64,000 nucleotides of DNA. Source: Puffinus mauretanicus. Lineage: Eukaryota > Chordata > Aves > Procellariiformes > Procellariidae. Below the pieces are notes generated by a model, which ran no database searches, was not told the DNA's origin, and was given only the letters and a program-made list of their open reading frames with translations. Position numbers and translations under genes: made by a program. The DNA is taken from assembly GCA_023333565.1 (NCBI GenBank), contig JAJKFH010002446.1, positions 1-64,000 of the forward strand, in the 5' to 3' direction. This document shows positions 1 through 12,400 of this stretch, piece by piece. Position 1 is the stretch's first letter, and the number at the start of each line of letters is the position of its first letter.

Positions 1-436
1 GTGGGTATGGGCGTGGTGGTAATTGCTGTTGACCGCCTAGCTGTAGTGGTGAAGGGTACTGTTGTGCTGGTGGTGGTTGAAGTTGCAGTTGGTGTTGGAC
101 TCAGTGTACTTGTAGTCTCACAAGAAATTTCACGCCACTCACAACAGTTTACCCTGATTTCATAATTATAGCAAAGTGGCCACATAGTTGCATCTTGCTC
201 CTCATTTTTACAGATTAGTCCATATGAAACATTACACTCTACTTTCTGGCCAAGTTCCTCTAAGCTCATATCGGGATTATCTTTAGCCCTGCATTCAATT
301 TTTTCAGGAGCTTCACATAGTTTGTCTCCATGTTCATTTCTTATTGCATCGTAGGTTTCATAGTCACCATCATCTTCTTCAGGATTACTAACATCAAACC
401 ACTCAGTCCAATTACAGATTAATCCAAAGCATGGAG
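1..436 (-). CDS. MUC2: MUC2 exon 30: CysD domain and start of main PTS region (runs off edge)
   Basis: At least 436 nt, codons about 1,303-1,447, open to the window edge. CysD begins [15 protein letters not shown], whose WTEW fits the WxxW C-mannosylation motif. It continues [31 protein letters not shown] and [12 protein letters not shown]. CysD domains form non-covalent contacts between mucin chains. From about residue 1,408 the sequence is Thr/Ser/Pro-rich ([18 protein letters not shown]). Acceptor TGCAG. Confidence 0.92.
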
Positions 437-3400
437 CTGCAAGAAAAGACAGAGATTCAGCATCTGAGCTTACAGAGAACATTCTGAGAAGATTAATTTT
501 GTATTCTATTCCATTAAGGACTAGAGCAATGCATTGCAACTTGTCATTTTTCCAAGAGAAAAGAGTTCTAAAATTGATTCTATATTATTTGAAGCTTCGC
601 GTCAAAATAAAATCACCAACCTGAAGCCTTTAAAAGTCTTTCTTCTCTCTATACTTATCACATTTTTGCAATTTAAAAAAATTATTTATTTTTGTTTTAA
701 ATGTATTTTTCTGTAGTGGCCATCTTTAATTTGGTCTTCCCTTAAATGTTCTTTTGACATTTTTTAACAACTTAGTTTTCTATTTAAAACTTACTTGTAG
801 TTACTGGAGGGCTTGTAGTGGTGACTGAAATAGAAAAAAAAGATTAATCCATCATCTGCAAGTTTTAGAAAAAAAATAATAGTAATTTTAAATATCTTGA
901 TTATATTTTTTTTCTGAGACTGAGACAATTTCTACTATCCCAGCAGGATATTGAGATGCTAACATTTTTTTCAGAATTAGGAAGGCACCCTGTACATTTA
1001 TAGTTACAATTTCTTCCATGAGAAGTAAATCAAATCAAAGTGTTAAAAGTCTTTCTTAGTGTAGTGTGATAAAACTGTTCATAAGTATCACTCTATCTGT
1101 GTCAACTATAAGCCCATATACTTGTACACTTTATATTTAAAGTATTTTCCTCAAAGAAAATAATTTTTTATGCGCATCTCTGTTGAAGATTTACCTGTGG
1201 TGGTAAGAGTACTGGTAGGAAAGGAGGTTGAAATGGTTGTAGGTGAAGTAGATGTTGGACAAGGATAAGTACTTCCAACAGCTATAGAACCATTTTCTGC
1301 ACAAATGTATATTATACATATGTTGCCATCCTGTATTTGTGCCACAGTTTCATTCACTTTATAACTTGTTCCATTGATGACACAAGGACACCCTGCAAGA
1401 AAGAACTTTATAGTGCAATTTTTCTACTACCAGCTAAGAGACAAAAAGCAAAATACTTATGGACAAGTAAACATTTACATGCATGCTCCTTTCAGAGCTA
1501 TACCTGGAGCTTAGATCTAATACATCACACTAATTTATCTTTACATTTAGAGGAACATTAAAACTTATTTAATAAAGCCCTGTATAAAACACTTGGAAGA
1601 ACAGACTTACGAACCAGGTTTTAAAATGTTCTGAGAGAAATAACAACTGCAATTTACTATCTGACACTTTTCTATAATACTACATGTTCTGGGAGTGCAA
1701 ACTCTTGTAATGAAATCCATTAGTTTGGATATTGGTCATGGGGAGAAAGAATAAAGGGACATGAGAAAAAGGTTGAACAAGAAGTACTAACAGGAAGGTT
1801 CAACAAAAGTGCTGCCCAATTTTCTTTGGCCACAACCTTCACTTGCACTGGAAAGAATTATTCCAAATCAGTATTAAGTCTTTTGTAGAGACAGACATAG
1901 CAGTTCTTTGCATTTTTTTCTTTTTATTTGAAGAAAGACCCAAACATTATTTACCTGGGATTGGTGTACACTGTATGGATCCTGAGGGGCCACAGACACT
2001 AAAAGCAAAATTTTCAAAAATTAAAATGTTGCAGATGTTTTATGTCACCTGTTAGCAGAGCCCAAGAGCACAGAAACATAGAAATTTGTCACTTGATCTT
2101 CATTCATACTACTGGATATTTTTCTGGGTGTAATATTTTCTAATATTGGCTATCATTTTTTCATTCAAACTAAGTCATCACTTTCACTCTTTAAGTACAA
2201 CATCTTAAAACTGTCATGAATTGCTTTGTGTTGCAAGTTGCAATAGTACAATAATTACTGTTCTTCAGAGCAGTGAACTTATAGCTAGATCAGGGTTTTT
2301 TTGTCTCTGGTCACCACATAGAGTCATAGATGTCAGTGCTATCATTAGTAAGGCTCTAGGAACGAGCAGTTAGGACTCAACTATCTCTTTCAGGGCTAGT
2401 ACAGATCATTTCAGACTACGGTGATTTTGAAATCACTGCATTTCAGTGAGAATGCAAGGCAGAGTAGCCTCTCTTTTCCCAAAGAGCCATGAGAATCAAA
2501 AGGTTGTTCCAGAGACACACCCAGGTTTCATGCCATTATATCATTTATGACACTTCGAAGAGTATATTTAATGAATTTGTTAATACACTTCTTATAATGA
2601 CACTATCAACCTGAAATCTGGATTATTATGGGTTTGGAAAATTATGAATGAAAAGTTTAGAATCTATACGTATTGTAAGTGCAGCATTTTTTGAGTTTAA
2701 GTCACAACTGAAATAAATAGCATTGTTCCTCTGATTTGTATAGTTAAAGGCTAGAATATACTAGCTCTTCAGTTGAAGTTGCATCTCTATTTACTTGAGG
2801 CCCAGTAAAGTAAATGAGGGGCTCAGCATACATAAATTCCTTCCTGATTTACTGCAAATGTTTTTGCATTTTTTATATACCATATTGTACAGTTCTCTTC
2901 TGTGGGTATTTCGGTCCCAGGGGGAACAGGATCAGTTCCATTGATGTAACACCAACATTGATCTTCAGGCACACATTCCTTTGTCTCTTCATTATAAACA
3001 GGCTTGTCCTTAGGGCATCTGGGGTAGCAACCTGTTGATGACAAGTAGAACAATATACAGGATGAAGAAAAAGTATGAAGAGTTAACTCAATGATAGGAT
3101 ACATTCTGAAGGTAAGTTATTCTCAATGAATCAAGCATAGTGAAAGAAATTGAAACTTTCCAATTCAAATTAATCCTTGGACAATTAGCTTTCCAAAAGA
3201 CTTAAATCAAACAATTTGCATTGATAATACTGGGCTGAGGAGGACTAAATAAAAGTTTAGTCATGAAAACTAGGGAAGTTGGTTTTTCCTAGTTCAGGAA
3301 AAAACAAAGATCTTGGAGAAACTCCTAATTTATACTAATTTCTATGGGCAGCTAGTATTTTTAAGACAAAGAAACATGCTGATTTTTCTACAGATATTGA

Positions 3401-6400
3401 AATGTGATCCCTATATCAATAATAGTTTTGTGAAGAATATGGAAGTGGATTCATTAACAAACAGTTTTTTCACTACATTTATTGGAACACTAGACCTTGT
3501 TTATATGCCTTTAATAGACCAGGTATCTCCACCCCAAACAGATAATTTATCTGCATTTTTCTGTAGCCTTCACCAGTGACTCAAACCCCACCCGCAAGGG
3601 ATTAATTGCCTGTCAATTCTCATTGCATTTTTCGTGTAAATACACTTTTAAAAAATCATTGTGTCCTGCTTCCAAATAAACTCTCATAAAATCCAATTCT
3701 TAATTACATAAAGTCCTCTTTATACTGTACTAGAGTTCTAAATAGCCTATAAACTGAATGACCATGTAATTAACTGGTACTTAAAAGTCACTTCACACTG
3801 CCAGACTGTACTAAAAATGTCCTAAAAAAAGTAAATGTGCTCTATATTTCCACTGAAGATAAAAAACAAGAATAATTTAGGAAGATAATTGGATATATAA
3901 TAATCTACCTTCTGACACTTTCTAAATCTTTCTAATAATCTGAGACAATCTATTTCAAAACAAAGTTAACTTTTTTTTTTAATATATATTTTGGTTAGGT
4001 TTTGGGGTGGGGTTTTTTTGTTACCAGCAGTTCAAGGATTAAAATAGCAAAGTCAAACTCTGGGCAGTTCTTTCCAATCCCTAAACTGGAGATAACTGCT
4101 TCCAGTCCAGACCAAAAAGACTGTGTGGCCAAAACATGGCTGTTTTTTTCAACTTTATCATGTGGTAAAACAGAAGATATTTGTAAAGTCATTCACATTC
4201 TTAGATCATTGCCATCCCCATAATGTGAAATTCATTTTCAGTTATCAAGCACAAGGACTTTCACATACTAATATCATATCTCTACATACTTTGAGGAGTT
4301 CAATGGGGTTTAAATGGCTTGTGCATCCTTTAAGTGGGATGGAATGCAGAATAACCTCTTTTAGCCTCACATCTTGGCCTTAACAAAAACTACAAATGAA
4401 ATACACTAAATATAGAAACAGCCCCCAGAAGCCCTCTGACAACATTTTGTGGTCTCTGTTAAGAATCAGTGTGTCTGGTATCAAAGATACTTATCATTGT
4501 AAAGATAGGAGAATAATAAAGGCAAGATGAATCTGATGCAATAAAGAATGCTAAGGTTAAAATACCCCAAATATCTGTAACCCATTTCTTCGCCATGTAA
4601 AAGGTTTTCGTTCTCTTGAAATGCCCTTAGGATGGGATGCAAAATAACAATGGTGTAATAATCTTGCATGTTTCAGGATATTATCCAAGCAGAGACCTAG
4701 TTTTATGGCTGACAGCAATGTAACTATCATCACCCACTGATGTTAATAAATAATAAATTACATTATAACAAACATTTATGTAAGACTGGAGACAAATTCA
4801 ACATAACAGATTTAGGAACGTCTTGTCAAGCTGACTGACTATTCCATATTCATTAAATCATGCCTGAACAAAGTTGTATGAAATAAAATACAAAAAGGGC
4901 AAAGAAATTATTACCTTCCAGGTATGGTACTGAAAAGTTGGTACTGACATTATTAATCATCCTGCAGGTCATGATGTTACTGCCACAAGGTTCATAATGC
5001 CAATCACACTCATTACGAGGGTTGTAGTAGTCACAAAATATCGCTGATGAGAAAAAAAGAGAAGCTGATTAAAAACATGGTTGCCAGAATGCAGTTCTGA
5101 TCAGGTCTCGCTAAATGAATCTACATGTTAAGCCAGCAAAATTTCTCTTGAGGTATAGGACCTCATTGGGGTCAAAACTCTGGGGTCCAAGATTTTCATA
5201 TTAAACACTCAAGCCACAGGGCGAAAATGTTTGATTCAAATCACAAAAAAATTTAAAGAAATAGTGTTGATTTTAATTTAAAATTAAGGGTAAATTTCTG
5301 AGAGTATTTTTCTTCCCTAGCTACTACCAAACTTCTAAAAGCTCTTGCAGTATATTCAAAAGAGTTCTACCTTGCTGTATAGCAGGGGCTGAGATGCTCC
5401 AGCAGGCCAAGAGCAAGCATATGAGACATTAGAGATACAACTTAAAACAGAATTCAGCTTAGATGACTATGGACAGAGGAAGAAGCTTTTTATAAACTTA
5501 CATATCAGAGCTGACTGAAACTTTTAACTTCTGTTTCACCGACTTCTTACACTTAAGAAGCCTTAATTCACTTAACTAGCCTTAATTCCAAATCAGAATG
5601 AATTTTTTAAATTAAAATATTTTACATTTCTGCCCCTTAGAAAATCAAAATTTTGTTTTGAGCACTTTTGGGGGAAATATTAATTTAAATATTATTTTAT
5701 ATTATTTTATGACTTACTGGCATGAGCATTAGCACCACTAATGGAAACTGCTTAATATACTTAATACTGATTAGGTTCATCTACATAGGAGTACTTCTTA
5801 GACTTTTGCTAAAATCAAATTCTAAATAATTTGAAAAAAAGAGAGGAGAAAGATAACAGCAGTTGCAGTTCACCAATTATCAAGTAAAATGGAACTATGA
5901 CTTGAAACCTAGCCAAGAAAAAGAAAAAGAAAAAGAAAAAGAAAAAGAAAAAGAAAAAGAAAAAGAAAAAGAAAAAGAAAAAGAAAAAGAAAAAGAAAAA
6001 GAAAAAGAAAAAGAGGAAAAACCAGGCTGAATAAAAGATGATTGAAATATACAAATTTACTAGTTCTGTTTGTTCCCTGATATGCTGTGAAAATAAATTG
6101 CATTGCATAGCCAGCATGACCTTGCAGTGATAGTATTAATCATTTATTTGATAGGCTTTCTGACAGCAGCCAGAAAGACACAGTTGTGTTTAACTGTTAC
6201 TCACGGCATATATCAGGAGTTCTCCAGAAAACACAGGCCTGAGCCTTGGTACATTCTTGAGCATATGCAGCAACTGCAGAACAGAAGCACTCACAATCTC
6301 CACCACTGTCACAAGAGCAGGCATCATGAACACAAGCTTCATAGAAAGGAATTGGGTCCACCTGTTGGGGAAAGAAATGATGCCCCAGTTCACCTCCAAA

Positions 6401-9400
6401 TTAGTTTTCAAACTAGTAAGCTTGAGAGATCTCTTGAGATATGGGAATTGAGCTGGGCAGGAATGAGGCTGTTTCTAAGAATTACCAAATCACAAACAAA
6501 AATTATAGGCTTGAAGATGCTTAATGTATTTTGGATAATAATAGACTTAAAGCAATATAGTACCTTCATAATTTGCTATGACTGAAAAAAATAAAATAAG
6601 AGTCCTTGGCAGTGCCCACATTTTCTAACAGAATTCCATTTTACTGCTCTCAAAACCAAGTTGGATTAATGCCAATGAAGTCTTGTCTTCCAGCAAACTT
6701 TGCCAACCAAGTGGTGGGTAATATCAGAAAGGCTGCACTTCACAGCAAATATGAAGCAGAGAATTTTGTGCTTGCCAGTTTTTGGAGTTTATCCAATAAC
6801 ACATTAGCAAAACATTTCCACTTTTTTGCTTGGGACTGCAAGAGGAGAAACTTAGACTGGATTTTAGCTGCTGAAGGAATGAACATAGAAAAACATATTG
6901 AACAACCCCATGCAATGCTGCAGGCTTGGGGAAGAGTGGCTGGAAAGCTGCCCGGAGGAAAAGGACCTGGGGGTGCTGGTCGACAGCCGGCTGAACATGA
7001 GCCGGCAGTGTGCCCAGGTGGCCAAGAAGGTCAACGGCATCCTGGCCTGTATCAGAACTGGTGTGGCCAGCAGGAGCAGGGAGGTGATCGTGACCCCGTA
7101 CTGGGCACTGGTGAGGCCGCACCTCGAATCCTGTGTTCAGTTCTGGGCCCCTCACTACAAGAAGGACATGGAGGTGCTGGAGCGTGTCCAGAGGAGGGCA
7201 ACGAAGCTGGTGAAGGGCCTGGAGCACAAGTCTGATGAGGAGCGGCTGAGGGAACTGGGGGTGTTCAGCCTGGAGAAGAGGAGGCTGAGGGGAGACCTCA
7301 TCGCGCTCTACAACTGCCTGAAAGGAGGTTGTAGTGAGGTGGGGGTTGGTCTCTTCTCCCAAGTAACAGCGATAGGACGAGAGGAAATGGCCTCAAGTTG
7401 CACCAGGGGAGGTTTAGATTGGACATTAGGAAAAATTTCTTCACTGAAAGAGTTGGCAAGCATTGGAACAGGCTGCCCAGGGCAGTGGTTGGGTCACCAT
7501 CCCTGTGGTCTCTTCACCAGCCACTTTTCAAGTATAGTATGCATTTCTGTCAGAAGACGGGTCTGATGATCGCAAGGCCTTTTAGAACTTACAGTACTGG
7601 CAGTCTCTCAACAAGAGATGGTGCAACTGCAGCACACACAGATGTATTCAGGCCAGATTTATGAAGCTAGCTTGCACAGCAGTAGCAGTGAAACTGGTGA
7701 TGAATATGGACTTGTACAGCCGGGGCTGGCACCACTACTGACACAGTCCTGTTGCCACAGATACTCAAACTTCTTTCACTAAGTCTAGCTGAAATGTGCT
7801 GACACCTGTAGCTGTACTGAAGAGTTAATTGAAGATCACTCTATTCAACCATCTCATCATTCATTTCTGATGATCTCTCTGCTTTTGCAGTAACAGACAT
7901 GCACTGTGCTGTCCCACCACTTACTGCCCTCCACAAACCTTGGAGTGACAAATTTTAAAGACTTCACTCTGGATGATGCTGCATTCTTTCTCTGCCCAGG
8001 ACTTCCGATGTGGTTTCACATCACAGGGCTTAATCTCTTGTGTGACATCTGGGCACAAGGAAGACTGTTTCCAGGAATTCCCAAACTTCAGAGCATTAGT
8101 CTCCTGCAGCCCACTTCTTGTTGTAAAGTCATTGTTAGACTTGTCATCAAAGTTGCCACACAGACCACACACTTTGCCCTGGAAAAGAAAATTAACATAT
8201 CCACAGCTTTTAAATATACTATGGAAGTGAGAAACAGAGTCTAATAAAGTAAGAGCAAAACATTGACATTAAAAAGGACTCTCCGTGTAAATGATGTATT
8301 TTCATCTTTACTTCCAAATCATTTGTATAGAAATTAAACCTTTATTTGTCTGTGTACTCAGCAAACTATTCAGCTGCCATGTCTTCCCTCCTTGAAACCA
8401 ATTATGTTTAGTGTATTTCCATGTCTCTGAGGTGGCTCTTCATCCAACTTATAACACTAAAGCATGGCTAAGCCTCTTTCAGCTGAGAATTACTTTATTT
8501 TCCATTCTTCTCAATTTATCATAACTCAGCTATTAATATAAGCCTAAGGGAACTCCATTCTGCTCAAAACTGTTTTTATTAAGTCTTCTAACATAATGAG
8601 CACCATTTCTTCATCCATGGAAAAAAAAATGACAGGGACTCATTTTTCTCAAAAAAAAGAATTTAGCAGCTTACCTACAATAGTGAATTTTTGATAGTGC
8701 TATTTAAGGTACATCAGCCCCCTCAAGCAACCGTATGTCCCTGTTTATACAACCCCGCACCTCCTCATTCAGCCCAATGAATTCAATAGTCTATAATTCA
8801 GCATGCTGATCTTCAGAAATCAGAACCATCTCCATACATTGCAGAGGGAGTTTGGTTTTAACTCAGGGCTGAGATTCCATGCAGGTTTCCCAGTGCATGT
8901 ACGGTCAGTTTGCATTCCCTAAATTACTTTGGATGCTTGGCTCTTAATATTCATAAACTCAGAATGCCTTAGACGTTTAGCTTTATTGCAATCATATGCT
9001 ATGCATCCTCTGCAATGCATTGTGATGGACTGTAAAGAACTCCAGTAGCACCTCTGCAAGCTGTGATAGTAATAATGCAAGCTAATCATCAATGTGCAGA
9101 GGATATAGGAATTCAACACGGAGTCAGAATAAAAGAACATTTATGTTTCCTTATCTCATTTATCTATTCATACTACTACTTCAGAAAAAGACAGACAGGT
9201 CCTAACTTTGTAATCAGGGGTCAGCTTGATGAAAACAGTAGTCTTCTTATCCCAGATAAGCATCACGCCATTGCTAGCCTCAATAACAAGGTAAAGGCCT
9301 ACTGTCCTGTTCCAATAATGCACATCATCACCAATATCTCGCTGAATTTCTTTATATTCTTTGTTCTCCAATTTCAGTTCAGTTTTCTGAAAGATAAAAA

Positions 9401-12400
9401 GAGAAATACTATAACACAAACTTTTATGATGACATAAAATATTAGACACTCGTAACAATACAACTCATTCTGAAACCAATAGCTCAAAGTCTGGGATCAC
9501 TTTCCAAGACGACAGAAAGTGGTGTAGCATCTTTCTTTGAGAGAGGTTTCAGTACCTGAGAATCTACACCTTTACAGATCAATTTGATACAATCAATCAA
9601 GATCTAACCTTTACTTATTATAGCTGCTTTTAGAGATGTGGCTTTGGAGCATTACGTTTTTTTGAAATACTTGAATACTGATATATACTCACTGACTATC
9701 ATTACTCACCCCTAGAAACATTTTAATAGCCTTTGAGCAGGTGACTCCTGTAGTTCCACAAGGGACATTCTCTGTGATGATACTGAACGAGCCAGTGGAA
9801 TTTTTGTCACCACAAAAATCCTATTGAAAAAGGAAAAAATGAGCATAAGAAAATTAGGTAGAATATTTAATATTTAGTTCAATCTCATAATAATTACAAT
9901 CAATTAAAACTCCACAATATAAAAATCATTACTGCTGCTTCATATGTGAAATCCTACATACATATATTTTTCCAGATGCATGAATATATACACATACATC
10001 TCTGCATACACATAAACAGTTAATACAGTCTCATGTGTGGCAAAACCTGGGAAACAAGTGGGACAATAAAACAAAATGAGGAATATATCTTTAAATATAA
10101 ATGTCTTTGTTTTGTAAACTTAGAATTTTGATTTATTTCACAACTGATAATGATCACTATAAAATAGTTCCATTACATACAACTTATGACCACTGTGTCA
10201 GAAAAAAAAAATTCACACAGCTTGCCTGCACTGAAAATACAGGATTTATCTTGGCAGAATGTGCAAACACTTCAGGAACAGTGGTGGCAGGCAATAAGGA
10301 ATGATAAAACCAAGGAGGAAAGTAGATCTTCAAGGCAACTGGATGCCATTTCAGCCCTTGAGATGAGCATTACCTGAATAGCCACATATTCACAACTCCC
10401 ATCAAAGTCATAGAATTTTCCATCGAAGGTGATATAATGGCCACTTCCATATATCATACAAGTCCCATAGCACACATCTTCAGTGCAGCTCCAAATCCCT
10501 TTTTGGCAGGTACTAGAAGAGAGCAGAAGAGCTGAATTTTCAGATCTCACCGAGAGTGTGCTGTTTGGAAAACTGCAGAACAAACCAAGCAGCTACCTGA
10601 TACAACATGATAATGTGCACAATACCCATTTCAGTGTTACAGAGTGTCTTAAGTCTCAACTTCAATAGTTTAGCCTGTTTTAAGCCTATAACATGATTTT
10701 TAACTCTGGCCAGCTATGTTTTTTAGATTTGATAGCGCTTATATTTAAAAAATGAGTGCACTTCCCCCATAAGAGATGCCTACTGAAAACAGAGGTAGCT
10801 ATTACCCCAATATTTTCAGCACAATCTGTATTTCCTCACAGAGCAAAAAGAATGCCTGAAAATAAAGGTTTATACTTGCAGCGATTGCAGCCACTGTAGT
10901 ACATAAGTCTAGACATGACTTAATTTACTACACTGAATATACTCTAGAAGAGAGTACAAAACTATAACTTACCAGGTGTTGCAGTCCACTGTTATCTTCT
11001 GTCCAGGAGAATACCACTGGTTGTTATGAATGCATGGGCAGTCCTTCTCCTCAACACAGCCCCCTTTCCCATCATCAAATAGACCTTCAGGACACACACA
11101 GCCTGAGACACACTCTGTCTGGAACTAAGGAACATAGGGAGAGATTGTTACTTTATGAAAAAGCACTGCATTTTTCTTCCACTTCTTCATAAGCACTCCG
11201 GTAAAACCTGCATTTATAACCAGCCTAATATTGATTAGTTCTATAAGGTTTTTCTTTCTAGGTTTCTAATGTTTTCCTTTTCTTTTTTGATTGTCTAAGA
11301 AGCCAAATCATATTTCACTTGGGAGGTATGACTCTACTGAAGACACAGTAAAAAGAAAAAGGAGAGGGAAACCATAAGGGGAATCATCATGGAATTGGCA
11401 AGAGAGTAATATCATCAGGGAGAAAAGAAAGGACGATTAAACCAAAGAGAAATAAACTGTTAGTTACAGCTGCATTTTCTGTGCTGCACTGTGTCATTTA
11501 AAGAACACAGAATAAAGGAAACATGACATGGAGAAAAACTGAATACATACATGGTCAGTTTGAGGAGTATGACAGCTGAGTTGTACAGGCACTTGCGAAG
11601 TCCACTTTGGGGATGCGTTGCAGTCAAAGTACGTCTTGTTAGAAGAACACTTTGTTGCACCTGAAAGGTACATTGTTGGTTTAGATGAATCAAGAAAAGG
11701 CAAAAGAAATGTGTGTGAAAGGTGGTAGTTACTGAGGCAGAAATCCCAGGGTATGTCTATCCTTATGAAGCAAAGAGGCTCGGTGAAGACAGAACAAAGT
11801 GAAAATGCATAATTATTTCACATAAAGAGAAAAAAACAAACATGCAAAACAAATAAATGGAGAATTCAAATGGAAAGTGTAGGTTTGGGTTTGGAGGTTA
11901 TGGTTTTTATTTTATTTTATAGAATGTCACTTACTCATCATTCTTATTGTCACTGAAGTACACTGGATCTTTGCATTTCGGCAAACACTAGAAAAGTGAA
12001 GTAAGTCGAAATTTAAAAAAAAAGTAAGCTCAGTGTCTTCAATTTAAATCTAAGGATTTGTTTATATAAATTTGAGAGTATTTATCAGAGATGTCCTACA
12101 TAATTTCTACTCATATTTCAAGGTGAACTCTATTGAAGCACACTCATGAATTTTCACTTGGAGAAAAACTGTAGCAAGATTTTAGGCATAATGCACAGAA
12201 ATGTTATGTTTTAAGAAATGACAGCTATTCTATTAATCCTTAATACTATGCTTTTTGATGAATCAGGAAACACATAATAATGAAACAGATAATAATGATA
12301 ATTTAAATCAAAGCTTTCATTTGGATACAGAGTATATTTTCACACCCATTCAACTCATATGCTGCAAATTGTTGGCCTGTATGCTTTAACTGCCAGATGA

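Noticed and set aside
5815..6117. Minus-strand frames rich in Phe/Leu (60-100 codons)
   Set aside because: They are translations of the (GAAAAA)n simple repeat.
6103..6585. 160-codon plus-strand frame
   Set aside because: It is antisense across MUC2 exon 24 and its introns; no family resemblance, while the minus-strand exon has clear C8 homology and splice sites.
6724..7362. 212-codon minus-strand frame in intron 23
   Set aside because: Antisense shadow of the CR1 reverse-transcriptase fragment.
7921..7938. Read-through coding extension of exon 23 (VCGGQ then stop)
   Set aside because: The segment after AAG|GTTTGT does not match the family, whereas exon 24 supplies the expected VDP..FYEAC continuation in phase.
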